In this document: positions 1 through 8,591 of the stretch, piece after piece
Layout: every line of letters begins with the position of its first letter
Position numbering within the stretch: the stretch's first letter is position 1
DNA from: Stenotrophomonas sp. Iso1
GTDB lineage: Bacteria; Pseudomonadota; Gammaproteobacteria; Xanthomonadales; Xanthomonadaceae
DNA length: 64,000 nt
Assembly (NCBI RefSeq): GCF_027497995.1
Contig: NZ_JAODBT010000001.1
Location: forward strand, 620,001-684,000
Reading direction: 5' to 3'
Notes under the pieces: generated by a model
Told to the model about the DNA's origin: nothing
Seen by the model: only the letters and a program-made list of their open reading frames with translations
Databases searched by the model: none
Program-made: the position numbers and the translations under genes

Positions 1-167
1 ACAGTGTGCCGCAGGTGTTCATCCCGCAATTGGTGGAGTTGTATTTGCAGGGCCGGTTTCCCTTCGACAAGCTGGTGAAGTTCTACCCCCTTGAGCAGAT
101 CAACCAGGCCGCTGAAGACAGCACGCGTGGGCTGACGCTCAAGGCGATTTTGAGGATGCCAGGATGA
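1..167 (+). CDS. Alcohol dehydrogenase, zinc-type, C-terminal end only
   Basis: An open frame enters from the left edge and stops with TGA at 165-167. The visible 54 residues contain [19 protein letters not shown] followed by [11 protein letters not shown], which is the usual C-terminus of zinc-dependent aryl/benzyl alcohol dehydrogenases (AdhP/AdhC-like MDR family): a helix, the FPFDKL stretch, then the ...A.ED...G..LK.ILRM tail. The catalytic zinc ligands and Rossmann motif lie outside the window, so substrate cannot be judged. It reads toward a downstream AcoR-like regulator, 82 bases away, which may control it (inference). Family assignment rests only on the tail. Confidence 0.75.
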   Translation, partial: SVPQVFIPQLVELYLQGRFPFDKLVKFYPLEQINQAAEDSTRGLTLKAILRMPG

Positions 168-249
168 CGCCAGGCGTCGGGGACCGGCGGTGGTCTCAAC
201 GGGTACACAACACGGATGCGGCGTTGCCGCTCCGGCACGAGGGCAATCC

Positions 250-1356
250 ATGAACGGTGCGTTGTTGGAACACCAGGCGTTGTTGGTCAATGCACGGCGG
301 GAGTTTTCGGCAGGCGCGCCCTTGCCGGAAAACCTGCTGGCGCCGCCGCTGCGGCGCTCATGGGAGCGCTTGCGCGCGTCCGGCATGCAGCAACACGAAA
401 CACCGCAGCTGCAGCCCAGGGTGGCACGGCCGCCGCAGTTGGAAGGCAATGCCGACCGCAGATTGGCGCGTTGCGCACAGCACGACATGGACCAGTTGTG
501 GTCGGCATTTGGCGGTCGCCAATGGCTGATGATCTGCGCCAACACGCAGGGCATGATTGTGGCCCAGCGTGAGCACGGCCTGACGGATTCACCGTTGCTG
601 CGCCCCATCCAGGTGGGGCGGCAATTGCGCGAGTCGCATCTTGGTACCACCGCACCCACCTGTGCGCTGGCCGAGGACACGCCAGCGCTGGTTCGCGGCA
701 ACGAGCACTATCTGGATCACTTCACCGCGATGTTCTGCCTGAGCGTGCCATTGCATGGGCTGGAGGGTGAAGTGACCGGAGTGCTCGACATCACCGGCCT
801 TGGCGAGCGCAACCCGGATTGCTTGCTGGACTATTTCCGGCAGGCGGCGCTGTCCATCGAAAACCGTTTGCTGCAGGAATGCCGCCCGTGCCATTTGCTG
901 GCGCTGCAGCACGATGTGCGTTGGTTGAATACGCCATTCCAGGGCTTGTTGGCCATCGAGGAAAGTGGGCGCGTTCGTGCCGCCAATCGTGTCGCGCGAC
1001 GTCTGCTCGGTCTGCCGCGTCGAGGGCCATTGCCGGAGCTGACGTTGGACAGCTTGTTTGCGGGCGCCAATCTGCATCAGCGGCGTCGGTTGTTGCAGGC
1101 CGGGCCAGCGCGACGGGTGCGTGTTTCCGAGGACAGCGCATTGCAGGTGCAGTACCTGCGTGCGCCGGTATCGCGGCGCGGCAGCGTGGGCATCCCGGTG
1201 ACCTCGCGCGATGCCGTCAAGGGTTCACTGCGTGCGCAGGGCATCCAGGCGGTGCGCGACGCGGTGGATAACCACCGCGGCAATGTCAGTGCGGCAGCAC
1301 GCCGGCTGGGTATTTCGCGTACCACGCTGTACCGCAAACTGCAGCAGGGCGACTAA
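250..1356 (+). CDS. AcoR-like GAF/Fis-type regulator lacking the AAA+ domain
   Basis: 368 residues from the ATG at 250, chosen because a GAGGG-type ribosome site lies just upstream; an in-frame GTG at 190 gives an unlikely N-terminus. The N-terminal two thirds resemble the sensory part of AcoR-type activators of acetoin/alcohol catabolism: PPLRRSWERL, then a GAF-like region with LGTTAPTCAL and VTGVLDITG, then a short PAS-like stretch (GLLAIEESGRVRAANR). The C-terminus is a Fis-type helix-turn-helix (NVSAAARRLGISRTTLYRKL). The central ATPase with Walker A and GAFTGA motifs, expected between PAS and HTH, is absent, so this protein should not activate sigma-54 polymerase itself. It may act as a DNA-binding repressor or sigma-70 regulator of the adjacent alcohol dehydrogenase gene (inference). 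Confidence 0.8.
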   Translation: MNGALLEHQALLVNARREFSAGAPLPENLLAPPLRRSWERLRASGMQQHETPQLQPRVARPPQLEGNADRRLARCAQHDMDQLWSAFGGRQWLMICANTQGMIVAQREHGLTDSPLLRPIQVGRQLRESHLGTTAPTCALAEDTPALVRGNEHYLDHFTAMFCLSVPLHGLEGEVTGVLDITGLGERNPDCLLDYFRQAALSIENRLLQECRPCHLLALQHDVRWLNTPFQGLLAIEESGRVRAANRVARRLLGLPRRGPLPELTLDSLFAGANLHQRRRLLQAGPARRVRVSEDSALQVQYLRAPVSRRGSVGIPVTSRDAVKGSLRAQGIQAVRDAVDNHRGNVSAAARRLGISRTTLYRKLQQGD

Positions 1357-1367
1357 CCCTGCTGCAG
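1339..1367. terminator. Hairpin between convergent genes, overlapping the regulator stop codon
   Basis: CTGCAGCAGGG (1339-1349) and CCCTGCTGCAG (1357-1367) form a perfect 11-bp inverted repeat with a 7-base loop containing the TAA stop of the regulator gene. The gap to the convergent yajQ stop is only 18 bases. There is no U-tract, so a rho-independent role is uncertain; it may simply block or protect converging transcripts. Confidence 0.4.
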
Positions 1368-1374
1368 CGGTGGA

Positions 1375-1860
1375 TCAATCGCGGAAATTGTCGAATTGCA
1401 GCGGCTGCTCGAACTCGCCTTTTTTCAACAGCGCCATGACTTCCTGCAGGTCATCGCGCTTTTTGCCGTTGACGCGCAGCTTGTCACCGTTGATCTGCGT
1501 GTCGACCTTGATCTTGGCTTCCTTGATCTTGGCAGCGATCTGCTTGGCCAACTTCTGCTCGATGCCCTGCTTGACGGTGACTTGCTGACGCGCACCGCCG
1601 AGGTTGGTTTCGATGTCGCCAAATTCCATGCAGCGGAAATCGATGTTCCGGGCAGCCAGGCGCAGGCGCAGGATGTCGGCCATCTGCTTGAGCTGGAAAT
1701 CGGTTGGCGCGGTGAGCTTGATCAGCTTTTCGTCTTCCAGGTCGAACTTGGCATCCACGCCCTTGAAATCGAAGCGGGTGGCCAGCTCACGGTTGGCCTG
1801 GTCCAGGGCGTTGGCCAGCTCGTGCTTGTCAACTTCGGAAATGACGTCAAAGGAAGGCAT
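1375..1860 (-). CDS. yajQ: YajQ family nucleotide-binding protein
   Basis: 161 residues, the normal length for YajQ/DUF520. It begins MPSFDVISEVDKHELANA, and the second half contains VTVKQGIEQKLAKQIA and KVDTQINGDKLRVNGKKRDD, which are hallmark segments of the family. YajQ proteins have two ferredoxin-like folds. In Xanthomonas and Stenotrophomonas a member of this family binds cyclic di-GMP and acts with a LysR-type regulator on virulence genes; in other species it binds nucleotides or tRNA. The protein should be cytoplasmic. It is transcribed convergently with the regulator upstream and appears monocistronic. No LysR partner gene is next to it. Confidence 0.95.
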   Translation of the reverse strand: MPSFDVISEVDKHELANALDQANRELATRFDFKGVDAKFDLEDEKLIKLTAPTDFQLKQMADILRLRLAARNIDFRCMEFGDIETNLGGARQQVTVKQGIEQKLAKQIAAKIKEAKIKVDTQINGDKLRVNGKKRDDLQEVMALLKKGEFEQPLQFDNFRD

Positions 1861-2091
1861 GGGCCTGCTCCAATCAGTGAAAACAGCCCCCATTCTAGGC
1901 GAATACAGCCCTATCTCTCTTTCGCGGGGGGGTGCAGCTTGGCTTTGAAGCCCCCGCCGTTTGTCGCAGGCAAGGGGAGGGGGGGGACGGAAACCGATGC
2001 CCTGCAGGATAGTCCTCTCGGCACGAAGCACTGAACCTACCGGTTGCCTCGGGGATACCGGCTTTGGGCATGACAGCGGATAATCGGGCGC

Positions 2092-2988
2092 ATGTCCCCA
2101 ACCAAATCCCCTGCGCGCGCCATCGTCTGGATGCTGGCGGCAGTCGCCTTCTTTTCGCTGATGGATGCCGGCATGAAGATGCTGGCGGCCAGTTATCCCA
2201 CCCTGCAGGTCACCATGCTGCGCGGCGCGGCGTCGTTGCCGTTCGTGCTGGTGTGGGTGCTTGCCTCCGCCGGGCCGCGTTCGATCATCCCGGTGCGCTG
2301 GGGCCTGCATCTGCTGCGTGGCGTGCTCGGCATGGTGATGATTGGCTGCTTCGTCTACGCGCTGCGCACGCTGCCATTGTCCACGGCTTACACCATCTAT
2401 TTTGTCGCTCCGCTGTTGGTGGCGGCCTTGTCGGTGCCGCTGTTGGGCGAGCATGTCGGACCGCGTCGCTGGGTCGCGATCGGCATTGGCCTGGTCGGCG
2501 TGCTGGTGGTGCTGCGGCCGGGCGTGGACGGCATCATTTCCTTCCCCGGTTTGATGGTGCTGCTGGCGGCCACTGCCTATGCCATCGCGGCGGTTACGGT
2601 CAGCTTGCTGACCCGCACCGACACCCCGCAGTCGATGGTGGTGTGGTTCCTGCTGATCATGGCCATTGGCGCCGGTGTGCTGGCCTGGCCGGAATGGCGG
2701 CCGCTGCAATGGAAGCACGCGGCCTTGATCGCGGGCATGGGCTTGGCCGGGGCGCTGGGGCAGATCGCGCTGACCCGGGCGTTCCAGCTGGGCCAGGCCT
2801 CGATGATCGCGCCGCTGGAGTACACCGGCCTGGTCTGGGTGATCGGCTGGGATCTGCTGCTGTGGGACAAGCTGCCCGACCGCTGGACCTGGGCCGGCGC
2901 GGCCATCATCGTCGCCAGCGGCCTGTACCTGCTGCATCGCGAACGGGTGCAGCGGGCGCAGCGGCCGGATCAGATTGATCATCCCTGA
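2092..2988 (+). CDS. EamA/DMT family transporter
   Basis: 298 residues with about ten hydrophobic helices arranged as two EamA repeats of roughly 135 residues each, typical of drug/metabolite transporters (RhaT/YdcZ-like). The N-terminus shows the family pattern FFSLMDAGMKMLAASYPTLQ, and the second repeat contains ALGQIALTRAFQLGQASMIA followed by PLEYTGLVWVIGWDLLLWDK, both usual in this superfamily. Members export amino acids, nucleobases or other small metabolites across the inner membrane; substrate cannot be inferred. It is followed after 157 bases by metN, without clear evidence of co-transcription. Confidence 0.9.
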   Translation: MSPTKSPARAIVWMLAAVAFFSLMDAGMKMLAASYPTLQVTMLRGAASLPFVLVWVLASAGPRSIIPVRWGLHLLRGVLGMVMIGCFVYALRTLPLSTAYTIYFVAPLLVAALSVPLLGEHVGPRRWVAIGIGLVGVLVVLRPGVDGIISFPGLMVLLAATAYAIAAVTVSLLTRTDTPQSMVVWFLLIMAIGAGVLAWPEWRPLQWKHAALIAGMGLAGALGQIALTRAFQLGQASMIAPLEYTGLVWVIGWDLLLWDKLPDRWTWAGAAIIVASGLYLLHRERVQRAQRPDQIDHP

Positions 2989-3145
2989 GCGGGGGAGGCC
3001 ATCCCGGTCTCCGGCATGGTTGGCCTCGGCTGCCGGCGGCGTCACTTAGAACCAAAAAGAATAAGATTCGCCGGTACAGCACGCGCGCCGGAGGGCCGGC
3101 GCTGCTAGGCTGCACGCCCCTTCTGACCCCCCGGTTGCCCTGGCA

Positions 3146-4153
3146 GTGATCGCGTTCCAGAACCTGCAAAAGTCCTACGTCGTCGACGGCCGCGCGATCA
3201 CCGCGCTGCATCCGCTCGACCTGCAGATACAGGCCGGCGAAGTGTTCGGCATCATCGGCCACTCCGGCGCCGGCAAGTCGACCTTGATCCGCCTGATCAA
3301 CCGTCTGGAAGAACCCAGCGGCGGTCGTGTGTTGATTGAAGGCGAGGACGCCACCGCGCTGGACGCCGATGGCCTGCGTGCGCTGCGCCGCCGGATCGGC
3401 ATGATCTTCCAGCACTTCAACTTGCTGTCGGCGCGTACCGTAGCTGACAACGTCGCCTTCCCGCTGGAACTGGCCGGCACGCCCAAGGCTGAAATCGACG
3501 CCCGCGTGGCCGAACTGCTGCGCACTGTTGGCCTGGAGGCACATGCGGGCAAGTACCCGGCGCAGTTGTCCGGTGGGCAGAAGCAGCGCGTCGGCATTGC
3601 CCGCGCCCTGGCGACGCGCCCGCAGATTCTGCTGTGTGACGAGGCCACCAGCGCGCTTGACCCGCAGACCACCGCAGCGGTGCTGTCGTTGCTGGGCAAG
3701 ATCAACCGCGAGCTGGGCCTGACCATCGTGCTGATCACCCACGAGATGGATGTGATCCGTCGCGTCTGCGACCGCGTGGCGGTTCTCGATGCAGGGCATC
3801 TGGTGGAAATGGGCCCGGTGACGGAGGTGTTTCTGCACCCGAAGCACCCGACCACGCGCCGCTTCGTGTCGGAATCCGAGCATGTGGACGAGGGCGAGCA
3901 ATTGCAGAGCTACGCCGCTGTCGGTGGCCGCATCATGCGCCTGACCTTCCTCGGCAATGACACCTATGAACCCCTGCTCGGGCACATCGCCCGCGAGACC
4001 GGGGTGGACTACAACATCCTGTCCGGCCGTATCGACCGGATCAAGGACACGCCCTACGGCCAGCTCACCGTCGCTTTGGTGGGCGGTGACCAGAACGCAG
4101 CGCAGGCTGCCTTCGTCGCGGCTGGGGTGCACGTGGAGGAACTACGTCGATGA
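3146..4153 (+). CDS. metN: Methionine ABC transporter ATP-binding protein MetN
   Basis: 335 residues with a GTG start at 3146. It is the ATPase of the high-affinity methionine importer MetNIQ. Visible motifs are Walker [11 protein letters not shown]-loop IFQHFNLL, signature [15 protein letters not shown], Walker [13 protein letters not shown] and the switch histidine in VLITHEMD. Residues from about 255 ([19 protein letters not shown]) form the C-terminal NIL domain, which in MetN binds methionine and gives trans-inhibition of transport. The stop overlaps the metI start as ATGA, so the two are translationally coupled. I could not recognise a SAM riboswitch or MetJ box in the 157-base leader. 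Confidence 0.95.
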   Translation: MIAFQNLQKSYVVDGRAITALHPLDLQIQAGEVFGIIGHSGAGKSTLIRLINRLEEPSGGRVLIEGEDATALDADGLRALRRRIGMIFQHFNLLSARTVADNVAFPLELAGTPKAEIDARVAELLRTVGLEAHAGKYPAQLSGGQKQRVGIARALATRPQILLCDEATSALDPQTTAAVLSLLGKINRELGLTIVLITHEMDVIRRVCDRVAVLDAGHLVEMGPVTEVFLHPKHPTTRRFVSESEHVDEGEQLQSYAAVGGRIMRLTFLGNDTYEPLLGHIARETGVDYNILSGRIDRIKDTPYGQLTVALVGGDQNAAQAAFVAAGVHVEELRR

Positions 4154-4839
4154 TTCTTGCAACTGCAGGCGGTTTCTTCCGCCATCTGGATGCTGGCAAA
4201 TGGGCCGACATCGGTCAGGCCACCGTCGACACGCTGTTGATGCTGGCCGGCTCGTTGCCGCTGACCATGGCCATCGGCTTGCCGCTGGGCGTGCTGCTGT
4301 TCCTCACCGGTTCCCCGCAGCTGCATCGCAAACCAGTGGTCTACGGCGTGTTGGCGCTGCTGGTGAACCTGCTGCGCTCGGTGCCTTTCATCATTTTGAT
4401 GATCGTGTTGATTCCGGTGACGCTGGGGTTGATGGGCACCTCGCTGGGTGTGCGCGGCGCGATCCTGCCGCTGGTCGTGGGCGCCGCGCCGTTCTACGCA
4501 CGCCTGGTGGAAACCGCGCTGCGTGAAGTGGACCGGGGTGTCATCGAGGCCAGCCAGGCCATGGGTGCGACCACCCAACAGCTCGTTTTCAAAGTGCTGC
4601 TGCCCGAAGCACGACCGGGCCTGATTGCCGGTGCCACCGTCACCACCATTGCCCTGATCGGCTTCACCGCCATGGGCGGCGCCATCGGTTCCGGTGGTCT
4701 GGGCGATCTGGCGTTCCGTGATGGCTACCAGCGTTCGCACACCGATGTGGCGCTGGTCACGGTGGTTCTGCTGCTGGTACTGGTGCAGGTGCTGCAGATG
4801 ATCGGCGACCGTCTGGTCACGCATTACAGCCGCAAGTAA
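4150..4839 (+). CDS. metI: Methionine ABC transporter permease MetI
   Basis: 229 residues with five or six transmembrane segments. It is the inner-membrane permease of MetNIQ. It carries the BPD-transporter EAA loop around residues 130-160 ([20 protein letters not shown]), which docks on the MetN ATPase, and typical MetI segments such as [15 protein letters not shown] and [19 protein letters not shown]. Its start overlaps the metN stop by four bases and metQ follows 82 bases downstream, so the three form one operon. Confidence 0.95.
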   Translation: MILATAGGFFRHLDAGKWADIGQATVDTLLMLAGSLPLTMAIGLPLGVLLFLTGSPQLHRKPVVYGVLALLVNLLRSVPFIILMIVLIPVTLGLMGTSLGVRGAILPLVVGAAPFYARLVETALREVDRGVIEASQAMGATTQQLVFKVLLPEARPGLIAGATVTTIALIGFTAMGGAIGSGGLGDLAFRDGYQRSHTDVALVTVVLLLVLVQVLQMIGDRLVTHYSRK

Positions 4840-4921
4840 GCGCAGCCGGCCGCGCATCGTCTGCACGGTCGGCCTGTTACGGTGTATGCCGTTCGTCCTT
4901 CCCCACAGGATTCTGATTCCA

Positions 4922-5716
4922 ATGAACAAGCTGCTCGCTCTTTCCCTGTTCGCTGCCACGCTGGCGCTTTCGGCCTGCGGCAAGCCGGTTGCTGATGATT
5001 CCAGGCTTGTCGTGGCTGCCACTGCCGTGCCGCACGCCGAGATTCTGGACGTGGTCAAGCCGCTGCTGGATAAAGAAGGCATCAAGCTCGACGTGCGCGT
5101 GTTCAACGATTACGTGCAGCCCAACGACCAGTTGGTGCAGAAGCAGGTAGATGCCAACTACTTCCAGACCGAGCCGTATCTGGACGCCTACAACCGTGAC
5201 CGCAAGACCACGTTGGTTACCGTCACCGGCGTGCACATCGAACCGTTCGGTGCCTATTCGCGCCGCATCAAATCGCTGGCCGACTTGCCCGATGGCGCCG
5301 ATGTGGTCATCCCCAATGACCCGAGCAACAACAGCCGCGCGCTGATCCTGTTGGACACCGCAGGCGTCATCAAGCTCAAGGACGCCACCAACGCGCTCTC
5401 CACCCAGCGCGACATCGTTGAGAACCCCAAGCAGCTCAAGTTCCGCGAGCTGGATTCGGCAATGCTGCCGCGTGTGCTCGACCAGGTAGATCTGGCGTTG
5501 ATCAACACCAACTACGCACTTGATGCCGGCCTCAACCCGACCAAGGACGCGCTGGCCATTGAAAGCAGCGATTCGCCGTACGTGAACTTCCTGGTCTCGC
5601 GCAGCGACAACAAGGACGACCCCCGCGTGCAGAAGCTCGCCAAGGCGCTGACCAGCCCGGAAGTGAAGGCCTTCATCGAACAGAAGTACAAAGGCGCGGT
5701 ACTGCCGGCGTTCTGA
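4922..5716 (+). CDS. metQ: Methionine-binding lipoprotein MetQ
   Basis: 264 residues from the ATG at 4922, preferred over an upstream in-frame start at 4886 because the signal peptide begins at MNKLLALSLF. The lipobox LSAC sits about 20 residues in, so the mature protein is a lipid-anchored periplasmic substrate-binding protein of the NlpA/MetQ family. Family segments include VAATAVPHAEILDVVKPLL, YFQTEPYLDAYNRD, IPNDPSNNSRALILLDTAG and ALINTNYALDAGLNPTKDAL. It delivers D/L-methionine to MetNI and is the last gene of the operon. Confidence 0.95.
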   Translation: MNKLLALSLFAATLALSACGKPVADDSRLVVAATAVPHAEILDVVKPLLDKEGIKLDVRVFNDYVQPNDQLVQKQVDANYFQTEPYLDAYNRDRKTTLVTVTGVHIEPFGAYSRRIKSLADLPDGADVVIPNDPSNNSRALILLDTAGVIKLKDATNALSTQRDIVENPKQLKFRELDSAMLPRVLDQVDLALINTNYALDAGLNPTKDALAIESSDSPYVNFLVSRSDNKDDPRVQKLAKALTSPEVKAFIEQKYKGAVLPAF

Positions 5717-6032
5717 AAAAACCGCCCACGATAGTGCCGGCCGAACAAACCGGCTCCCGCCGCGCCCCGCCATGCTCGGCGAGTGGCATCGAGGTAACAA
5801 CTTTGCGGAATATGGCTCCGTGTTACCTCCCGTCAGATGGCATTGCCGGCTGGGATAATCCCGGTCGGCAATGATCTTTGCAGGCCTTTCGCCTACACGG
5901 TGACGACAGGCCAGGGCCTAATCTTCCCGTCACGCGATGGCGGATATTCCCTTCCGGTTTGCCGCCGTATCCCTGCACAAGCAATCGCCGCATGCGCGTT
6001 GATCGCGCGCGGCGTCAACGGATCAATCTGCC
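5717..6032. other. Non-coding 316-base gap with three consecutive hairpins
   Basis: Between metQ and the DUF1453 gene there is no convincing coding sequence. Instead there are three ordered stems. GAGGTAACA (5791-5799) pairs with TGTTACCTC (5821-5829). CATTGCCGGCTGGGA (5841-5855) pairs with TCCCGGTCGGCAATG (5859-5873) around a three-base loop, with two G-U pairs. GTGACG (5900-5905) pairs with CGTCAC (5928-5933). No U-tract follows any of them. The arrangement resembles a structured leader or small RNA more than a terminator. I could not match it to a riboswitch class I know. Confidence 0.5.
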
Positions 6033-6596
6033 ATGCCACTGCTTCTTGCTCTGCCATTCGCCTTGCTGGTGTTTCTGGCGATCTTGCTGATGCTGCTGCC
6101 GCTATCACTGTGGCAACGCTTCCGCAGCAGCGGTGCACGCCGCCAGGCGCGGCCGTGGCTGATCACTTTCAATCTGTGGGGCACGCTGGTGTCCACGGTT
6201 CTGTTCATCATTTTTGCCGCCATAGCCGGTGTCTGGTGGCCGGGCGCCTGGGCCCATGCCGCACTGGGCTGGTTGGCGGGGCTCGCGCTGGGCGCGTTGG
6301 GTTATGCATTGACCCGCTTCGAGGCCGGTACGGAGACGCTGTTCTACAAGCCCAACACCTGGCTGGTGTTGGGGCTGACCTTGATGATCCTGGTGCGTGT
6401 CGTGGCGGGCATGGTGCAAGGTTGGCAAGCCTCGATGAGCGGCGTGCCATGGCCACAGAGCGGCTGGCTCAGCCATGCCGGCTTGCTGGCAATGGCCGCG
6501 GTGCTGCTGGGCTATGCCGGCATGTACGCGCTGTTGCTGCGCCGTAGGGTGAGGCACCACCAGCGCTATCGCAGTTACAACCGCAGTCCGCGCTGA
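6033..6596 (+). CDS. DUF1453-like integral membrane protein
   Basis: 187 residues with four or five hydrophobic helices (LLLALPFALLVFLAILLMLL at the start, then LVSTVLFIIFAAIAGVWW, LGWLAGLALGALGYAL, WLVLGLTLMILVRVV and MAAVLLGYAGMYALLL) and a basic C-terminal tail RRRVRHHQRYRSY. This topology and the FYKPNTWLVLGLTLMILVR stretch fit the DUF1453/CcdC-like group of inner-membrane proteins. The function is unknown to me. A long structured untranslated region precedes it. Family call is moderate, membrane location is strong. Confidence 0.65.
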   Translation: MPLLLALPFALLVFLAILLMLLPLSLWQRFRSSGARRQARPWLITFNLWGTLVSTVLFIIFAAIAGVWWPGAWAHAALGWLAGLALGALGYALTRFEAGTETLFYKPNTWLVLGLTLMILVRVVAGMVQGWQASMSGVPWPQSGWLSHAGLLAMAAVLLGYAGMYALLLRRRVRHHQRYRSYNRSPR

Positions 6597-6753
6597 GCAG
6601 CAGGACGTGCGGCGGTTGCGGAAGCGGTGCAAACCGCCAGGTCACCGCAGCGGAAGCAGCTCATGCACCACTGCAGTGGTCGGGTGCGAGGGCAGCATGG
6701 CGGCAGGGCCGCGCAGCCATTACGCTGACGCCACGGTTCTGGGAGGTCGTGCA

Positions 6754-7515
6754 ATGGGTGTGTTGAGTTTTTTTGGGCGGCGCCTGGCGCATTTTTTGGC
6801 GCAACCCCGCCGCAATCAGGCGCGGCCTTCTACCAGCGATCCTGCATTGTTGTTGCGTACGTTGCGGCGCGGTGATGTGTTGCTGGTGGAAGGCAACAGC
6901 CGTTTTTCCACCGCGATCAAATATCTCAGCCAATCCACGTGGTCGCATGCGGCGCTGTACATCGGCGAGGAGCCGCTGGTGGAGGGTGGCAAGCCGCAGC
7001 CGATGATGATCGACGTGGATGTGGAACAGGGCGTGCGGCGGATCCCGCTCAGCGAGTTCGCCCAACAGCACACCCGCATCTGCCGGCCGCAGGGGCTGGC
7101 GCCGGCGGTGGTCGAGCAACTGGTGGGTTTCATGCGTGCCCGTATCGGTTACAGCTATGACCTGAAGAACGTATTCGACCTGGCCCGCTATCTCATCCGG
7201 CAACCACCGGTGCCTGGGCATATGCGTCGGCGTTTGATAGCGCTGGGCAGTGGCGAGCCGACCAAGGCGATCTGTTCGACGCTGTTGGCGCAGGCTTTCG
7301 AGTCGATTCGCTATCCGATCCTGCCAGAGATTGAAACGGTGTCGGCGCAGGCGGGCGCTCGACAGCAGCGACAGGAAATCCTGCACATCCGCAACTACAG
7401 CCTCTACACCCCACGTGACTTCGACGTGTCGCCATTCTTCGACATCGTCAAACCACGGCTGCAGACCAACTTCGACTATCTCGCCCTGCAATGGAGCGAC
7501 GATGGCAGCCCGTGA
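6754..7515 (+). CDS. YiiX/YebB-like NlpC/P60-superfamily cysteine hydrolase
   Basis: 253 residues from the ATG at 6754, which has a GGAGG ribosome site eight bases upstream. It belongs to the permuted NlpC/P60 (YaeF/YiiX) group. RRGDVLLVEGNSRFSTAIKY and the motif TWSHAALYIGE supply the conserved histidine, and AICSTLLAQAF supplies the catalytic cysteine. The family acts as peptidase, amidase or acyltransferase, often on lipids or peptidoglycan. No signal peptide is evident, but the N-terminal GVLSFFGRRLAHFL segment is amphipathic and might bind membrane. It appears monocistronic. Confidence 0.8.
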   Translation: MGVLSFFGRRLAHFLAQPRRNQARPSTSDPALLLRTLRRGDVLLVEGNSRFSTAIKYLSQSTWSHAALYIGEEPLVEGGKPQPMMIDVDVEQGVRRIPLSEFAQQHTRICRPQGLAPAVVEQLVGFMRARIGYSYDLKNVFDLARYLIRQPPVPGHMRRRLIALGSGEPTKAICSTLLAQAFESIRYPILPEIETVSAQAGARQQRQEILHIRNYSLYTPRDFDVSPFFDIVKPRLQTNFDYLALQWSDDGSP

Positions 7516-7684
7516 TCTGGAGGGACGTCGCATGGCCTGGGCGAACCTCATGGGAAGGGCCTTGGTCGCAAAGCTGGCAATCCACAGTGTCCGCACCTTC
7601 GGCCCATGCACAATCGTGCGCGGCCATGTTTTTACGAACATCACGGCCAAGCCCGCTTCTGCAGACACGGCAGCTTTGTAAAAC

Positions 7685-7719
7685 AAAACAGGCACGGATC
7701 GCGAACGATCCGTGCCTGT
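7685..7719 (-). terminator. Rho-independent terminator of the OmpW gene
   Basis: ACAGGCACGGATCG (7688-7701) and CGATCCGTGCCTGT (7706-7719) make a perfect 14-bp stem with a 4-base loop. Read on the minus strand it is followed by a T-rich run (TTTGTTTT), the classic intrinsic terminator for the OmpW gene ending at 7751. Confidence 0.9.
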
Positions 7720-7750
7720 CGATGTAACGCTTACCGCTTGGCTGCAGCAA

Positions 7751-8389
7751 TCAGAAACGTGCGCCGATGCCGAAGCCAACGGTCCACGGATCCATCTTCA
7801 ACTCTTCGGCGCTCTGGCCGCCAACACGCAGGTCCGGGCGGGCATGCATGTAACGTGCGTCGGCACGGGCGAACCAGGTGGAGTTGATGTTCATGTCCAC
7901 ACCGACGGTGCCGATCGCACCCTTCGCGGTCTCGACGCCGACATGGTTGCCGCTGTCAGACAGGCCATCGATCTTCTCGTTGCTGAAGTTCGACTCGTAG
8001 TAGCCCAGGCCCACGAACGGACGGAAGGTGTTGTCCGCTGCACCGAAGTGGTACTGCGCACTCAGCGCAATCGGCTGCTGCTCAACGGTACCGGCCTTTG
8101 CGCCGCCATCGGTACGCACGCGGTGATTGAACTTGTCCACCGCGCCCCACAGTTCAACGGCGATGTTGTCGTTGAAGTAGTAGCTGGCGCTGACGGTCGG
8201 TGCCGGGCCACCATCGAACTTGTCGATGCCGTTGATCGGGTCGCTCTTGGGCTGCAGCAAGGTGATGCCACCCACTACAGCGAAATGCTTGCCCGAAGCG
8301 GTATCGCCGCTGGCATCCTGCGCAAACGCAGTGGAAGACAGTGCAAGCGCACCAACGGTGGCAAGGCTCAGAATTTTGATCGAACGCAT
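7751..8389 (-). CDS. ompW: OmpW family outer membrane protein
   Basis: 212 residues with a Sec signal peptide (MRSIKILSLATVGALALSST, cleavage after AFA). The mature protein follows the eight-stranded OmpW pattern: early GGITLLQPKSDP, then ASYYFNDNIAVELW, RPFVGLGYYESNFS, NSTWFARADARYM and a C-terminal beta-strand FGIGARF ending in phenylalanine, the Bam recognition signal. OmpW forms a narrow hydrophobic channel in the outer membrane and is often controlled by oxygen, salt or oxidative stress. It is monocistronic with its own terminator. I found no clear FNR box in the upstream 200 bases. Confidence 0.9.
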   Translation of the reverse strand: MRSIKILSLATVGALALSSTAFAQDASGDTASGKHFAVVGGITLLQPKSDPINGIDKFDGGPAPTVSASYYFNDNIAVELWGAVDKFNHRVRTDGGAKAGTVEQQPIALSAQYHFGAADNTFRPFVGLGYYESNFSNEKIDGLSDSGNHVGVETAKGAIGTVGVDMNINSTWFARADARYMHARPDLRVGGQSAEELKMDPWTVGFGIGARF

Positions 8390-8591
8390 AACAGACTCCT
8401 CAGTCTCACTATCGGGACTATCGTTGTTGTCGAGGCCCTCGTTGCGGGGCGTGTAGACCGTAGCGATGCGAAGATGAATCGCGCTGTACGCAGGGAGATT
8501 TCGCTATGTTTGTGTTCAGCAAAATTGAGAAGAATCCTATGGACACATGTGTGCGCAGAAAAATGTTGTTCACGAAGTTGTGGTGCATGTG

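Noticed and set aside
2989..3145. Possible SAM riboswitch before metN
   Set aside because: I could not identify the conserved core or pseudoknot partners of any SAM riboswitch class, nor a MetJ box.
5837..6547. Plus-strand frame overlapping the DUF1453 gene in another phase
   Set aside because: The membrane-protein frame from 6033 has clean hydrophobic helices; the other frame has none and runs through the hairpin region.
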